Of a DNA stretch of 64,000 nt, positions 18,261-27,005 are shown in pieces (positions within the stretch are counted from its first letter, which is position 1; every line of letters starts with the position of its first letter). The stretch spans positions 868,001 through 932,000 of the forward strand of contig NZ_JALJZX010000001.1 of the NCBI RefSeq assembly GCF_024171485.1. Reading direction: 5' to 3'. This DNA is from Chryseobacterium sp. HSC-36S06 (GTDB lineage Bacteria; Bacteroidota; Bacteroidia; Flavobacteriales; Weeksellaceae). The translations under genes were made by a program, and so were the position numbers. Under the pieces are notes generated by a model. That model had not been told where the DNA came from, did not search any database, and saw nothing but the letters and a program-made list of their open reading frames with translations.

Positions 18261-19140
18261 TAATCCAGCCGTCAGGATTGTAATTTTAAATTACAATGAA
18301 AGTTCTTATACCATAGATCTTGTAAAGCAATTGGAAAAGCAGACTTATCCATCTCTCGAAATCGTGGTGGTGGATAATGCAAGCAGGATGCAGGAAAAAG
18401 ATATCCTAAACCATCTGCCCGCAAATGTAATTAAGCTGTTTTCTGAAGAAAATTTGGGATATGCACGCGGAAATAATTTAGGTATAGTTCATGAAACTGG
18501 AAAAAGGACAGACTATCATCTTATTCTAAACAATGATCTGATTCTAGATGATGCAGATTTTGTCAAAAAATTGGTTCACGGGATGATAATGCATCCGGAA
18601 GTTGCTGCATCGTCGCCCTTAGTTGATACTGTTGCGGTTGATCAGCCCCTTGAAGAACAGATTCAGGTACGCCGGATATTATCTGCAGATCAAATGTTTA
18701 AACTTTCGGTACCGTTATTTACTCCTTTTATTAAAAAACTTACCAACTATTTTCTTTACCGGGATCAAATGCCGTTTGTAAATAAATACATGCATTGTGA
18801 TTCTATAAACGGCGCAGCATTTATTATCGATGCAAAATTTATAGATCAATATGGCAGTTTAGATGAAGGGACCTTCCTGTATTATGAAGAAGTGATTTTA
18901 GGCAGAAAGATTCTGGAGGCGAACAAAAAATGTCTGCTGAACGGTTATACATCAGTAAAGCACCTTCAGGGCGTCTCTACCAATTCCAATGCTAAAAATA
19001 TTAACCGGAAGATGGAGGTATACAAGTACCAAAGTGCTTTGTATTATTTGAAAAAATATGAAAACATAGGAATGTTTAAAAGTTCAGTTTTCGTAATTTT
19101 AAATGAGATATCAATTCTGTTGAAAAAACTCTTAAAGTAA
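18253..19140 (+). CDS. GT2 glycosyltransferase (rhamnosyltransferase-like)
   Basis: The 295-residue protein has the GT-A start VRIVILNYNESSYTI, VVVDNAS, ENLGYARGNNLGI and the metal-site-like LILNNDLIL around residues 93-101. This pattern is typical of the rhamnosyltransferase-like branch of family 2, cytoplasmic and membrane-associated. It overlaps the wzy stop by 8 bases. The acceptor and donor sugar are not deducible; rhamnose or a related dTDP-sugar is a guess helped by the rfb genes in the locus. Confidence 0.8.
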   Translation: MNNNPAVRIVILNYNESSYTIDLVKQLEKQTYPSLEIVVVDNASRMQEKDILNHLPANVIKLFSEENLGYARGNNLGIVHETGKRTDYHLILNNDLILDDADFVKKLVHGMIMHPEVAASSPLVDTVAVDQPLEEQIQVRRILSADQMFKLSVPLFTPFIKKLTNYFLYRDQMPFVNKYMHCDSINGAAFIIDAKFIDQYGSLDEGTFLYYEEVILGRKILEANKKCLLNGYTSVKHLQGVSTNSNAKNINRKMEVYKYQSALYYLKKYENIGMFKSSVFVILNEISILLKKLLK

Positions 19141-19144
19141 AAAA

Positions 19145-20995
19145 ATGAAAGCTCTGCAAATCCTTACCTTGTTTTTTTTCTTTACAGGCGGTATTGTTAA
19201 CAGTCAAATCATATCACTGGTTGATCCTGTTTCCAAGAAAGTCCTTACCTATGAAGAAATAGCAATACTTCCCAATGGCCAAAAGGTTACTGTAAAAGAT
19301 GTTGACGGTAGTTTTATCATCCAGCGGAATCAAAAATTTTACAAAACAGTAAATTACAATAGTATTACTCCCAAAAATTACGGGGCTAAAGGTGATGGCG
19401 TTTATAGCAATTCCGGTGATATGAACGCGCTAAAATCTGGCAGCGACGATACACAGCCCCTTTCCGTTTTTTTTAAAAACCGTCAAAAAACTTCTGCGTT
19501 TGGTTCACACATGGGTGGTAATTCCTTATACATTCCGTCATCGGTATATCCATCCAGCGGAAGTTATGTGATCGATGACCATTTTACCAAAATATTTGGT
19601 GATGGGCCCGGTGCAACGGTAATTCATGCAGTTGCAGATAAAAATGAAAATGCTCCTGTTTTTTTGTACGGTAGAAAACCGGTCGGAAATGCCTGGGATA
19701 GTCTTCTCACAGGAGGCGGAGTAAGTAATTTACAGATTAACAGTGAAAATGCCCGAATAAGAAATTTCGGCATTATCCTGGACTTTACCGAATATATGAA
19801 TTTTGAAAATCTTAGTTTCAGAAATATCGGCAAAAGTGCAATTAAAGGTAATTTCTGGGAGTCTTATTTTAGTAATATCAAAGTAGAGAGTTCCGGACAG
19901 AATCAGAAAGCAGAAGAGAATGGTGTTCCCGAAACCGGAATCATTGATTTTGCCTATTCGAGCAAAAACCCACACCGGGACGCAAGTAATAACAGTTATT
20001 TTAATAAAATTACATTCAGCAGCTGCACAGGCACCCTCATTAAATTGGCTGCAGCCTCAAACACAACTGTTAATATCAATTTTAACGGACTATATGCTGA
20101 AACTTATCCGGGCAATACAGGGATGCCTGAGGAATTACCGCTTATTTACAGCATTAATTCACAAAACAACAGCATTAACAGCGGTTTTATAACGGTCAAC
20201 AGTTCGGGCACCCAGCGAAACGGTTTAACTTTTTTGCTCGATGGAAACAGTTCTCTGGCAGTTTCTAACTTCAGTTTTAATGTGAATCCTGTCGAAGGTT
20301 ATCTAAAGCGTTCGGTAAGACGCCTCAGTGCATTTGGAGGAATATCTTTTGGCAGTACCATCTCCCTTACTAATGTGAATTTCGAGGATCCAACCGATTC
20401 AGTAGGTTTTGGGATCAGTTCACCCAAACCGCTTCTGTATGGCACAGGCAAGTTACTATTAAATCTGGTGCAGTTTCATATCCTGGATATTAATAGTGGC
20501 GGCACAAGGAGGCTCACTAACCTGATAGACAGAACACTGAAAGCTACGGGAAACGTACTTGTAATTCCTTATGACAGAAATGGCAAAGTACAGTCTTTAC
20601 AGAAATCACTGCAGTTTAATGAAGGGAAAATTACCTTTCTTACTAATTCCGCACCCGCAACTGTAGATACCTGGGAAAAGGGAGATAAAATTCAGTATTC
20701 GGAGCCAAATGGCGGGGTGGTGGGCTTAGTATGTACAGAGCCGGGTACCAGCGGAACCATAAAAAAAATTACAGTTTCGGGTAAAAAGGGGGATAAGAGT
20801 GTAAAAACGATATACAGCGACAGCCTGCTTGTTGGCGATTGGATTAAATTTGCGAGCACGGAGGAATATAACAGAATATCTGCCATTCGAAATAATGAAA
20901 TTTTACTGGAACAACCGCTCTCAAAAAATTTGAATAACGCTGCATTAAGTTTCAAACCTCCCGTTTGGGAAACCTTTCAAATAATAATTAAATGA
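19145..20995 (+). CDS. Secreted right-handed beta-helix protein (pectate lyase-like)
   Basis: The 616-residue protein starts with a signal peptide (MKALQILTLFFFFTGGIVNS) and has near residues 76-100 the motif NYGAKGDGV followed later by DDTQPL, the hallmark start of pectate_lyase_3 right-handed beta-helices. After it come many Asn/Ser-rich rungs (NFENLSFRNIG, NSTF-like strands). It is the only exported enzyme-like protein among the glycosyltransferases, starts 4 bases after the GT2 gene and overlaps the next gene by ATGA. It may be a lyase, hydrolase or epimerase acting on the glycan made here. Catalytic residues cannot be assigned. No T9SS tail is present. Confidence 0.7.
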   Translation: MKALQILTLFFFFTGGIVNSQIISLVDPVSKKVLTYEEIAILPNGQKVTVKDVDGSFIIQRNQKFYKTVNYNSITPKNYGAKGDGVYSNSGDMNALKSGSDDTQPLSVFFKNRQKTSAFGSHMGGNSLYIPSSVYPSSGSYVIDDHFTKIFGDGPGATVIHAVADKNENAPVFLYGRKPVGNAWDSLLTGGGVSNLQINSENARIRNFGIILDFTEYMNFENLSFRNIGKSAIKGNFWESYFSNIKVESSGQNQKAEENGVPETGIIDFAYSSKNPHRDASNNSYFNKITFSSCTGTLIKLAAASNTTVNINFNGLYAETYPGNTGMPEELPLIYSINSQNNSINSGFITVNSSGTQRNGLTFLLDGNSSLAVSNFSFNVNPVEGYLKRSVRRLSAFGGISFGSTISLTNVNFEDPTDSVGFGISSPKPLLYGTGKLLLNLVQFHILDINSGGTRRLTNLIDRTLKATGNVLVIPYDRNGKVQSLQKSLQFNEGKITFLTNSAPATVDTWEKGDKIQYSEPNGGVVGLVCTEPGTSGTIKKITVSGKKGDKSVKTIYSDSLLVGDWIKFASTEEYNRISAIRNNEILLEQPLSKNLNNAALSFKPPVWETFQIIIK

Positions 20996-21870
20996 AAAAT
21001 CATGTTAAACTTTGGGGAGGACTTGGCAACCAACTTTTCCAGTATAGTTTTGGGAAATACCTGGAGAAAATGCGGGGAGTGCCCACTAATTTTTTTTTCT
21101 CCAGAATAACACCCATAAAAAAATTAGACTTGAACTACTTTGTGGATATTGAATTTTCTTCAGAAAATGAACTGAAAAGCGCTGGTTACGGTTTTGTTAG
21201 CCCTCTTACTGAACGTGTTTGCCGTAAGCTTTTTGCTACGCTTCCTTTTTTGAACTGCAAAGTACATATTGAAAGATACTCTGGTTTTGTTCCAGAATTT
21301 CCTGCAGGTACGATGGTTTATGACGGATACTGGCAATCGTACAAATATCTTGAAGCTATTGATATTGAACTGCGTTCCGAATTAAGATTTGATGAATTAT
21401 CATTTAAAAACTTACACTGTTTGGCTGAAATTAAAAAAAATAACAGTGTAAGTATGCACATCCGAAGAGGAGATTATCTCTTAAAAGCCAATCAGCAGCT
21501 TTTTGCCGAGTGCTCTTTGCAGTATTATATAGCCTCGGTTCGGGAAGTACTTACAAGGGTTGAGAATCCTGTTTTCTATGTGTTTTCAAACGATGTGAAT
21601 TGGGTTAAAGATAACTTGGTAAAAGTTTTCGATAAGGGTACCGAATTCGTTTTTGTAGACAATTCTGCAATCACAAAAAGTCCCGTCGCAGACCTTTATC
21701 TAATGTCTTTGTGCAAAAGTAATATCATCGCCAACAGTACTTTCAGCTGGTGGGGCGCTTGGCTTAACAATAATCCCCATAAGATTGTGATTGCGCCCAA
21801 AAACTGGTATAATGGTGCCCTAAATGAAACTACGAAAGATTTAATACCTGCCGAATGGATAAGACTATAG
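20992..21870 (+). CDS. GT11 alpha-1,2-fucosyltransferase-like glycosyltransferase
   Basis: The 292-residue protein shows family 11 motifs: LWGGLGNQLFQYSFGKYL near the N-terminus, the GDP-fucose-binding MHIRRGDY (about residues 155-162) and the C-terminal NSTFSWWGAWLN. It would add L-fucose from GDP-fucose made by gmd/fcl in the same operon. It overlaps its neighbours by 4 and 16 bases. Linkage is family knowledge, not visible. Confidence 0.88.
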   Translation: MKNHVKLWGGLGNQLFQYSFGKYLEKMRGVPTNFFFSRITPIKKLDLNYFVDIEFSSENELKSAGYGFVSPLTERVCRKLFATLPFLNCKVHIERYSGFVPEFPAGTMVYDGYWQSYKYLEAIDIELRSELRFDELSFKNLHCLAEIKKNNSVSMHIRRGDYLLKANQQLFAECSLQYYIASVREVLTRVENPVFYVFSNDVNWVKDNLVKVFDKGTEFVFVDNSAITKSPVADLYLMSLCKSNIIANSTFSWWGAWLNNNPHKIVIAPKNWYNGALNETTKDLIPAEWIRL

Positions 21871-22733
21871 ATCGAAATATACCATTGGTAACCATTGGAA
21901 TCCCGGTGTATAATGCGGAGAAGTTTTTGGATTCAGCTTTAAAATCAGTACTGAGCCAAACATATAAAAATTTTGAATTAATTATAACGGATGATGGGAG
22001 TACCGATAATTCTGTAAAGTGTGTAGAAAAATTTCGGGATCCCAGAATTATACTTTTGTCCGATGGAAAAAATAAAGGAATTTCATACCGCTTAAATCAG
22101 CAGATCAGTCTGGCGAATGGGAAATATTTTATCAGAATGGATGCTGACGATATCATGTTTAAAGACCGTGTTGAAAAACAGGTGGCATTTCTGGAAAATA
22201 ATCCCGATGTAGATGTAATTGGGAGTTCTGCAGTAATTATTGATGACGAGAATCATATCATCGGATTAAGAAACTCATCACCTCCGCTTACCTATGAAGA
22301 GGCTTTGAAAACCGGTGCATTTATACACCCAACTGTGGCAGGAAAAACGGCATGGTTCTCTAAATTCAGTTATAAGGAGGATCTTATTGGTGCAGAAGAT
22401 TTTGATCTTTGGCTCACAAGTCATCAATCTTCCGTTTTCAAAACTCTTCATGAACCTTTGCTTTTTTATCGGGATCCATTAACCTTTAAACTGCCTACCT
22501 ATTTATTCAGACTTAAACAGCAACGCAAAATATTTAGAACCGATAAGTATCTGGGTGGAAAACCAGTCCTCAAACTGAAGACGATTTTAAGTTCATATAT
22601 CAAAAGTATTATAGCACGAATAATCTGTTTTTTTGGATTGGATGATAAATATATTGCGATTCGTAACAAACAGCCCCGCACAAATAACGTAGATTTTACT
22701 CAATTTCAAAAAGAATTGGATACTTTTGCCTAA
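21855..22733 (+). CDS. GT2 family glycosyltransferase
   Basis: This 292-residue GT-A enzyme has VTIGIPVYNAEKFLDSALKS, LIITDDGSTDNS and RMDADD (the DxD metal site, about residues 94-99). It overlaps the fucosyltransferase by 16 bases. Donor sugar is unknown. Confidence 0.85.
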   Translation: MDKTIDRNIPLVTIGIPVYNAEKFLDSALKSVLSQTYKNFELIITDDGSTDNSVKCVEKFRDPRIILLSDGKNKGISYRLNQQISLANGKYFIRMDADDIMFKDRVEKQVAFLENNPDVDVIGSSAVIIDDENHIIGLRNSSPPLTYEEALKTGAFIHPTVAGKTAWFSKFSYKEDLIGAEDFDLWLTSHQSSVFKTLHEPLLFYRDPLTFKLPTYLFRLKQQRKIFRTDKYLGGKPVLKLKTILSSYIKSIIARIICFFGLDDKYIAIRNKQPRTNNVDFTQFQKELDTFA

Positions 22734-22748
22734 GACGAAAAATTTACG

Positions 22749-22973
22749 ATGAATATATCTAAGCTGTTATACTTTTATATTTTTAAAATTACTGAGGCGT
22801 GCCCTTTTCAGCTAGTAGGCCGTATTAAGAGGATATCTGCAAGCTATTACGGCATTAGGAAAATCACTTTTAGCTCTAATAATAGTAGACAAAAATTTCT
22901 AAATCACAAGTTAAAAACCTCAGGTTTTGTTGTAAATCCTAATAATTTTAATTTAAATGGCAGGTTTGAATAA
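22749..22973 (+). CDS. Small uncharacterised ORF in the glycosyltransferase cluster
   Basis: A 74-codon frame fills the only gap in this part of the operon, 15 bases after the GT2 gene, and overlaps the next gene by 17 bases. The product is basic (LVGRIKRISASYYGIRK), with no signal peptide. The DNA is A/T-rich. It could be a small protein or the remnant head of a lost transferase or acetyltransferase. I recognise no family. Confidence 0.35.
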   Translation: MNISKLLYFYIFKITEACPFQLVGRIKRISASYYGIRKITFSSNNSRQKFLNHKLKTSGFVVNPNNFNLNGRFE

Positions 22974-24120
22974 GATTATTCGGGTAGCTACGGTACCTTT
23001 ATCATTAAATATTTTGCTGAGAAATCAATTTAAATTTCTAAGCAGATATTATCACGTTATTGCGATATCTAGTCCAGGTAAAGATTTGGTCGAGGTAGGC
23101 GAAAGAGAAGGTGTCGAGACAAAAGGTATAGAAATGAAGCGAAAAATCTCAATTTTTGATGATTTGCTTTCGTTAATTAACCTGTATACCTACTTTAAAA
23201 AAGAAAAGCCGTTGATCGTACATTCCATAACACCAAAAGCTGGACTGCTATCTATGATTGCAGCTAAGCTGGCAAATGTACCAGTTAGAATGCACACTTT
23301 TACGGGATTGATTTTTCCCACTTCAACAGGAGCAATGAAGCATCTCCTGATCGCTATGGACAGGTTGCTCTGTTACTGCGCCACCAATATTTATCCTGAA
23401 GGAGAAGGTGTTCGAAAAGATCTTCTTGCTTACAATATTACAAGAAAACCCCTCAGAATACTGGCTAATGGAAATGTGAACGGTATTGATCTTGATTTTT
23501 TTAATCCGGCGTTATTTACTCCGGAAGATAAGCAGTTATTAAAAAATCAGTTGGCTATTTTGCCTGAAGATTTTGTTTTCATTTTTATCGGACGTCTTGT
23601 AAAAGATAAAGGGATTAATGAATTAATCTCAGCTTTAAAAAAAATAAACGGTGTACCAATTAAACTCCTTTTAGTAGGACCATTGGAAGCAGATAATGGG
23701 CTGGAACCGGAAACCTTGCAGGAAATGACAGATAATCCGAATATCATCTCTGTAGGTTTTCAGCAGGATGTGCGGGCTTTCCTGGCAATTGCGGATGCGC
23801 TTGTTTTTCCGAGTTACAGAGAAGGCTTCCCTAATGTAGTAATTCAGGCCGGTGCGATGGAACTTCCCTCGATAGTTACAGACATCAACGGGTCCAATGA
23901 AATCATTATTCACCATCAAAACGGTATTATTATTCCTCCGAAAAATGACTTAATTTTGCATGAATCCATGGTAAAGATCATTTCTGATTCGGAATTGAGA
24001 GAAAAGCTGAAACAGAATGCCAGATCAATGATTGCGGAACGTTATCAGCAATGTGTGGTGCTTACCGCCCTATTGGAAGAATATCAAAATCTAGAAAAAA
24101 ATGTACAAACACCTATTTAA
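22957..24120 (+). CDS. GT4 family glycosyltransferase
   Basis: This 387-residue GT-B enzyme has an N-terminal acceptor domain (SITPKAGLLSMIAAKLANVP) and a C-terminal donor domain with FIGRLVKDKGINELI and the EX7E motif region EGFPNVVIQAGAMELP. It resembles the WbnK/CapM/PglA-like group that often adds the second sugar onto an undecaprenyl-linked amino sugar; this fits its place beside the second pglC copy, whose start it overlaps by 20 bases. Donor uncertain. Confidence 0.85.
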   Translation: MAGLNKIIRVATVPLSLNILLRNQFKFLSRYYHVIAISSPGKDLVEVGEREGVETKGIEMKRKISIFDDLLSLINLYTYFKKEKPLIVHSITPKAGLLSMIAAKLANVPVRMHTFTGLIFPTSTGAMKHLLIAMDRLLCYCATNIYPEGEGVRKDLLAYNITRKPLRILANGNVNGIDLDFFNPALFTPEDKQLLKNQLAILPEDFVFIFIGRLVKDKGINELISALKKINGVPIKLLLVGPLEADNGLEPETLQEMTDNPNIISVGFQQDVRAFLAIADALVFPSYREGFPNVVIQAGAMELPSIVTDINGSNEIIIHHQNGIIIPPKNDLILHESMVKIISDSELREKLKQNARSMIAERYQQCVVLTALLEEYQNLEKNVQTPI

Positions 24121-24709
24121 ACGATTTTTCGATTTTACTTCTTCCGTTATTGGTCTGATCATCCTGAGTCCTTTGTTTATAATTATTACAATAGGTCTCT
24201 ATTTCGCTAATCAGGGCAAGCCGTTTTTCTTTCAGAATAGACCGGGTAAGGACGGTAAGATTTTTCAAATCATCAAGTTTAAGACCATGAATGACAAAAA
24301 AGATATGCATGGAAATCTTCTACCAGACAGTGAACGGTTAACAGAAATTGGTGCTTTTGTGCGTAAAACTTCGCTAGACGAAATTCCCCAGCTCATCAAT
24401 GTAATTATAGGCGAAATGTCGCTCATCGGGCCAAGACCACTGTTGCCTGAATATCTAAAACTTTACAACGATTTTCAGCGCCGCCGCAATGAGTTGAGGC
24501 CGGGAATCACAGGTTGGGCACAGGTTAACGGACGCAATGCCATCAGCTGGGAAAAAAAATTCGAGTACGATGTATGGTACGTCGATCATATCAGTTTCGC
24601 ACTGGATGTAAAAATCCTGTTGCTTACCGTGAAGAAAGTTTTTGTTTCTGAAGGAATCACCCAGGAAGGGCATGTTACTTCAGAAGAATTTAAAGGAAAT
24701 CTCTCATGA
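24101..24709 (+). CDS. pglC: Undecaprenyl-phosphate sugar-1-phosphate transferase (PglC-type), copy 2
   Basis: At 202 residues it is the same length as the copy at 5479 and clearly homologous but well diverged. It keeps the membrane helix (~10-35), FQIIKFKTMND, Asp93-Glu94 in LDEIPQLIN, and PGITGWAQVNGRN. The start ATG lies within the end of the GT4 gene; the stop overlaps the next start (ATGA). Having a second initiating transferase in one locus suggests two glycans, two donor sugars, or a duplication in progress. Confidence 0.87.
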   Translation: MYKHLFKRFFDFTSSVIGLIILSPLFIIITIGLYFANQGKPFFFQNRPGKDGKIFQIIKFKTMNDKKDMHGNLLPDSERLTEIGAFVRKTSLDEIPQLINVIIGEMSLIGPRPLLPEYLKLYNDFQRRRNELRPGITGWAQVNGRNAISWEKKFEYDVWYVDHISFALDVKILLLTVKKVFVSEGITQEGHVTSEEFKGNLS

Positions 24710-25305
24710 TTGTTTTCGGAGCGAGCGGACACAGTAAAGTGGTTTTGGATGTGCTTCTGTCGAATGGGATCGAAGTGGAAAAGGTAATTGATGATTCACC
24801 CAAAACGTCCGAAATATTTGGAATTCGTGTCGAAAAGGCTGAGAACATCGCCCCGAGCGGCGATGCCATAATTGCGGTCGGCAGTAACATGAGCCGGAAA
24901 AGAATTTCGGAACGGTGGCTCTTTAATTATCAGTCAGTACATCATCCCAGCGCCGCGGTTTCTCCATTTGCGAAAATTGGAGCCGGTACCGTAGTGATGC
25001 CCCAGGCCTCCATAAATGCAGACACTGCAGTCGGCAAGCACTGCATTATCAATACCGGTGCGGTGGTAGAGCACGACTGTTTGGTCGGCGATTTTGCCCA
25101 TGTTGCCCCTAATGCCTCTCTCGCGGGTGGAGTTGTGGTGGGCGAAGGTGCCCATATCGGGATCGGTGCCTGTGTTATTCAGGGAATTACCATCGGAAAG
25201 TGGGCGTTAATCGGTGCAGGTGCAGTTATTATTAAAGATGTTCCGGATTTTGCTACCGTCGTGGGTAATCCGGGAAAAATTATAAAAGAACATAAAAATC
25301 ACTGA
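24706..25305 (+). CDS. pglD: UDP-4-amino-sugar N-acetyltransferase (PglD-type), copy 2
   Basis: The 199-residue protein has a nucleotide-sugar domain (VFGASGHSKVVLDVLL) and a left-handed beta-helix with probable catalytic His123 in VEHDC. It corresponds gene-for-gene to the copy at 6084 but differs throughout the N-terminal domain, which binds the sugar nucleotide, so its substrate could be an isomer. Stop and next start share TGATG. Confidence 0.85.
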   Translation: MIVFGASGHSKVVLDVLLSNGIEVEKVIDDSPKTSEIFGIRVEKAENIAPSGDAIIAVGSNMSRKRISERWLFNYQSVHHPSAAVSPFAKIGAGTVVMPQASINADTAVGKHCIINTGAVVEHDCLVGDFAHVAPNASLAGGVVVGEGAHIGIGACVIQGITIGKWALIGAGAVIIKDVPDFATVVGNPGKIIKEHKNH

Positions 25306-26438
25306 TGAAGGATAAAATATGGCTTTCGTCCCCACATATGGGCGGAAATGAACTTAAATATATTGACGAAGCCTTTGAAGAAAACTGGGTTGCTCCCCTG
25401 GGTCCCAATGTGAATGGTTTTGAAGAAGATTTAGAACATTATCTAAAGCAGGATGTTGAAGTTGCTGCGCTAAGCGCCGGAACCGCAGCCCTGCATCTGG
25501 CATTAATTATTCTGGGGGTAAAGACAGGTGACGAAGTGCTGTGCCAGACCTTCACATTTTCAGCCACCGCAAATCCAATTACCTATGTAGGAGCGGTGCC
25601 CGTTTTTATCGACAGTGAGCCCGAAACCTGGAATATGAATCCGGCAGCTCTGGAGGAAGCTATTAAAGACCGTATTGCTAAAGGGAAAAAGCCGAAGGCT
25701 ATTGTTATTGTTCATCTTTATGGGATGCCCGCAAAACTAGCCGAACTTATCGCCATTGCCGCAAAGTATGAAATTCCGCTGATCGAAGACGCCGCGGAAG
25801 CTTTAGGTTCCACCTTTAAAGGCCAAAATTGCGGAACTTTCGGCGAAATGTCGGTGGTGAGTTTCAACGGGAACAAAATCATTACCACTTCAGGGGGCGG
25901 TGCGCTGATATGTAAAACAAAGGAGCAAAAGGACAAAGCGGTATTTCTTTCTACCCAGGCCCGGGATCAGGCGCCACACTACCAGCATTCCGAAATTGGC
26001 TACAATTACCGGATGAGTAATATTTCCGCAGGCATCGGAAGAGGCCAGATGGAAGTCCTGGATAAAAGGGTGGCAGCACGCCGAAAGAATCATGAGTTTT
26101 ATCTCGATGTTTTCCGGGATTTCTCTGGAGTGAAGGTTTTTACTGAGCCTAATGAGGATTATTTCTCGAATCACTGGCTGTCGGCAATTACCATAGATGA
26201 GAAGATAGCAGGGTTTAGCCGTGAAGATCTACGTTTGACTTTAGAAAAACAGAATATTGAATCGAGACCCCTTTGGAAACCGATGCATCTTCAGCCTGTT
26301 TTTAACAACTCACCTTATTACGGCGGTAAAGTTGCTGAAGAACTTTTTAATATCGGTTTGTGTTTGCCCTCAGGATCCAGCCTTACCGATGCAGACCGCA
26401 ACAGAATTAAAACCACCATATTAAGTTTAAGAAAGTAA
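25305..26438 (+). CDS. pglE: UDP-4-keto-sugar aminotransferase (PglE-type), copy 2
   Basis: The 377-residue DegT/DnrJ-family PLP aminotransferase carries WLSSPHMGGNELKYI, GTAALHLAL, Asp162 in LIEDAAEALGS and Schiff-base K191 in SFNGNKIITTSGGG. It is strongly similar to the copy at 6688. No second dehydratase accompanies this set, so the 4-keto substrate probably comes from the PglF-type enzyme at 7922. It is 10 bases before rfbC. Confidence 0.87.
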   Translation: MKDKIWLSSPHMGGNELKYIDEAFEENWVAPLGPNVNGFEEDLEHYLKQDVEVAALSAGTAALHLALIILGVKTGDEVLCQTFTFSATANPITYVGAVPVFIDSEPETWNMNPAALEEAIKDRIAKGKKPKAIVIVHLYGMPAKLAELIAIAAKYEIPLIEDAAEALGSTFKGQNCGTFGEMSVVSFNGNKIITTSGGGALICKTKEQKDKAVFLSTQARDQAPHYQHSEIGYNYRMSNISAGIGRGQMEVLDKRVAARRKNHEFYLDVFRDFSGVKVFTEPNEDYFSNHWLSAITIDEKIAGFSREDLRLTLEKQNIESRPLWKPMHLQPVFNNSPYYGGKVAEELFNIGLCLPSGSSLTDADRNRIKTTILSLRK

Positions 26439-26448
26439 TTGACAGCTG

Positions 26449-26994
26449 ATGAAAATCCAACCAACCCCCCTGAAAGACTGCTATATCATAGAACCTACCA
26501 TTTTCGAAGACGACCGCGGTTATTTTTACGAAAAATTCAATGAGCAGAAGTTTGAGGAGCTTACCGGAATGAACGGCCACTTTGTACAGGATAACATTTC
26601 CAAATCTTCTTACGGCGTTCTGCGCGGGCTTCATCTTCAGAAAGGCGAACATGCACAGGCCAAATTGGTTTCATGCCTGGAAGGTAAGGTGTTCGATGTT
26701 GCCGTAGACCTTCGTGAAGATTCGCCAACTTTCGGCAAATGGTTCGGCGTTGAACTTTCTGCTGAGAATAAGCTGCAGTTCTATGTCCCGAGAGGTTTTG
26801 GACATGGATTTTCTGTGCTTTCAGAAATGGCTGTCTTTGCCTATAAATGCGATAATTTTTATAATAAAGAAGCTGAAGGAGGCGTTTTATGGAACGACAA
26901 GGAACTCAGCATTGATTGGAAACTTCCTGAAAATGACGTGATTTTGTCGGAAAAAGATAAAATTCAGCCTACCTTTGCGGCCAAAAATTATTAA
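26449..26994 (+). CDS. rfbC: dTDP-4-dehydrorhamnose 3,5-epimerase
   Basis: The 181-residue cupin-fold epimerase has IIEPTIFEDDRGYFYE, the active-site SSYGVLRGLHLQ (catalytic His) and YVPRGFGHGFSVLSE. It acts on the product of RfbB to give dTDP-4-keto-L-rhamnose. The length is normal. It follows the second pglE by 10 bases and precedes rfbB by 11 bases. Confidence 0.95.
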   Translation: MKIQPTPLKDCYIIEPTIFEDDRGYFYEKFNEQKFEELTGMNGHFVQDNISKSSYGVLRGLHLQKGEHAQAKLVSCLEGKVFDVAVDLREDSPTFGKWFGVELSAENKLQFYVPRGFGHGFSVLSEMAVFAYKCDNFYNKEAEGGVLWNDKELSIDWKLPENDVILSEKDKIQPTFAAKNY

Positions 26995-27005
26995 TTTAAA
27001 AATTC

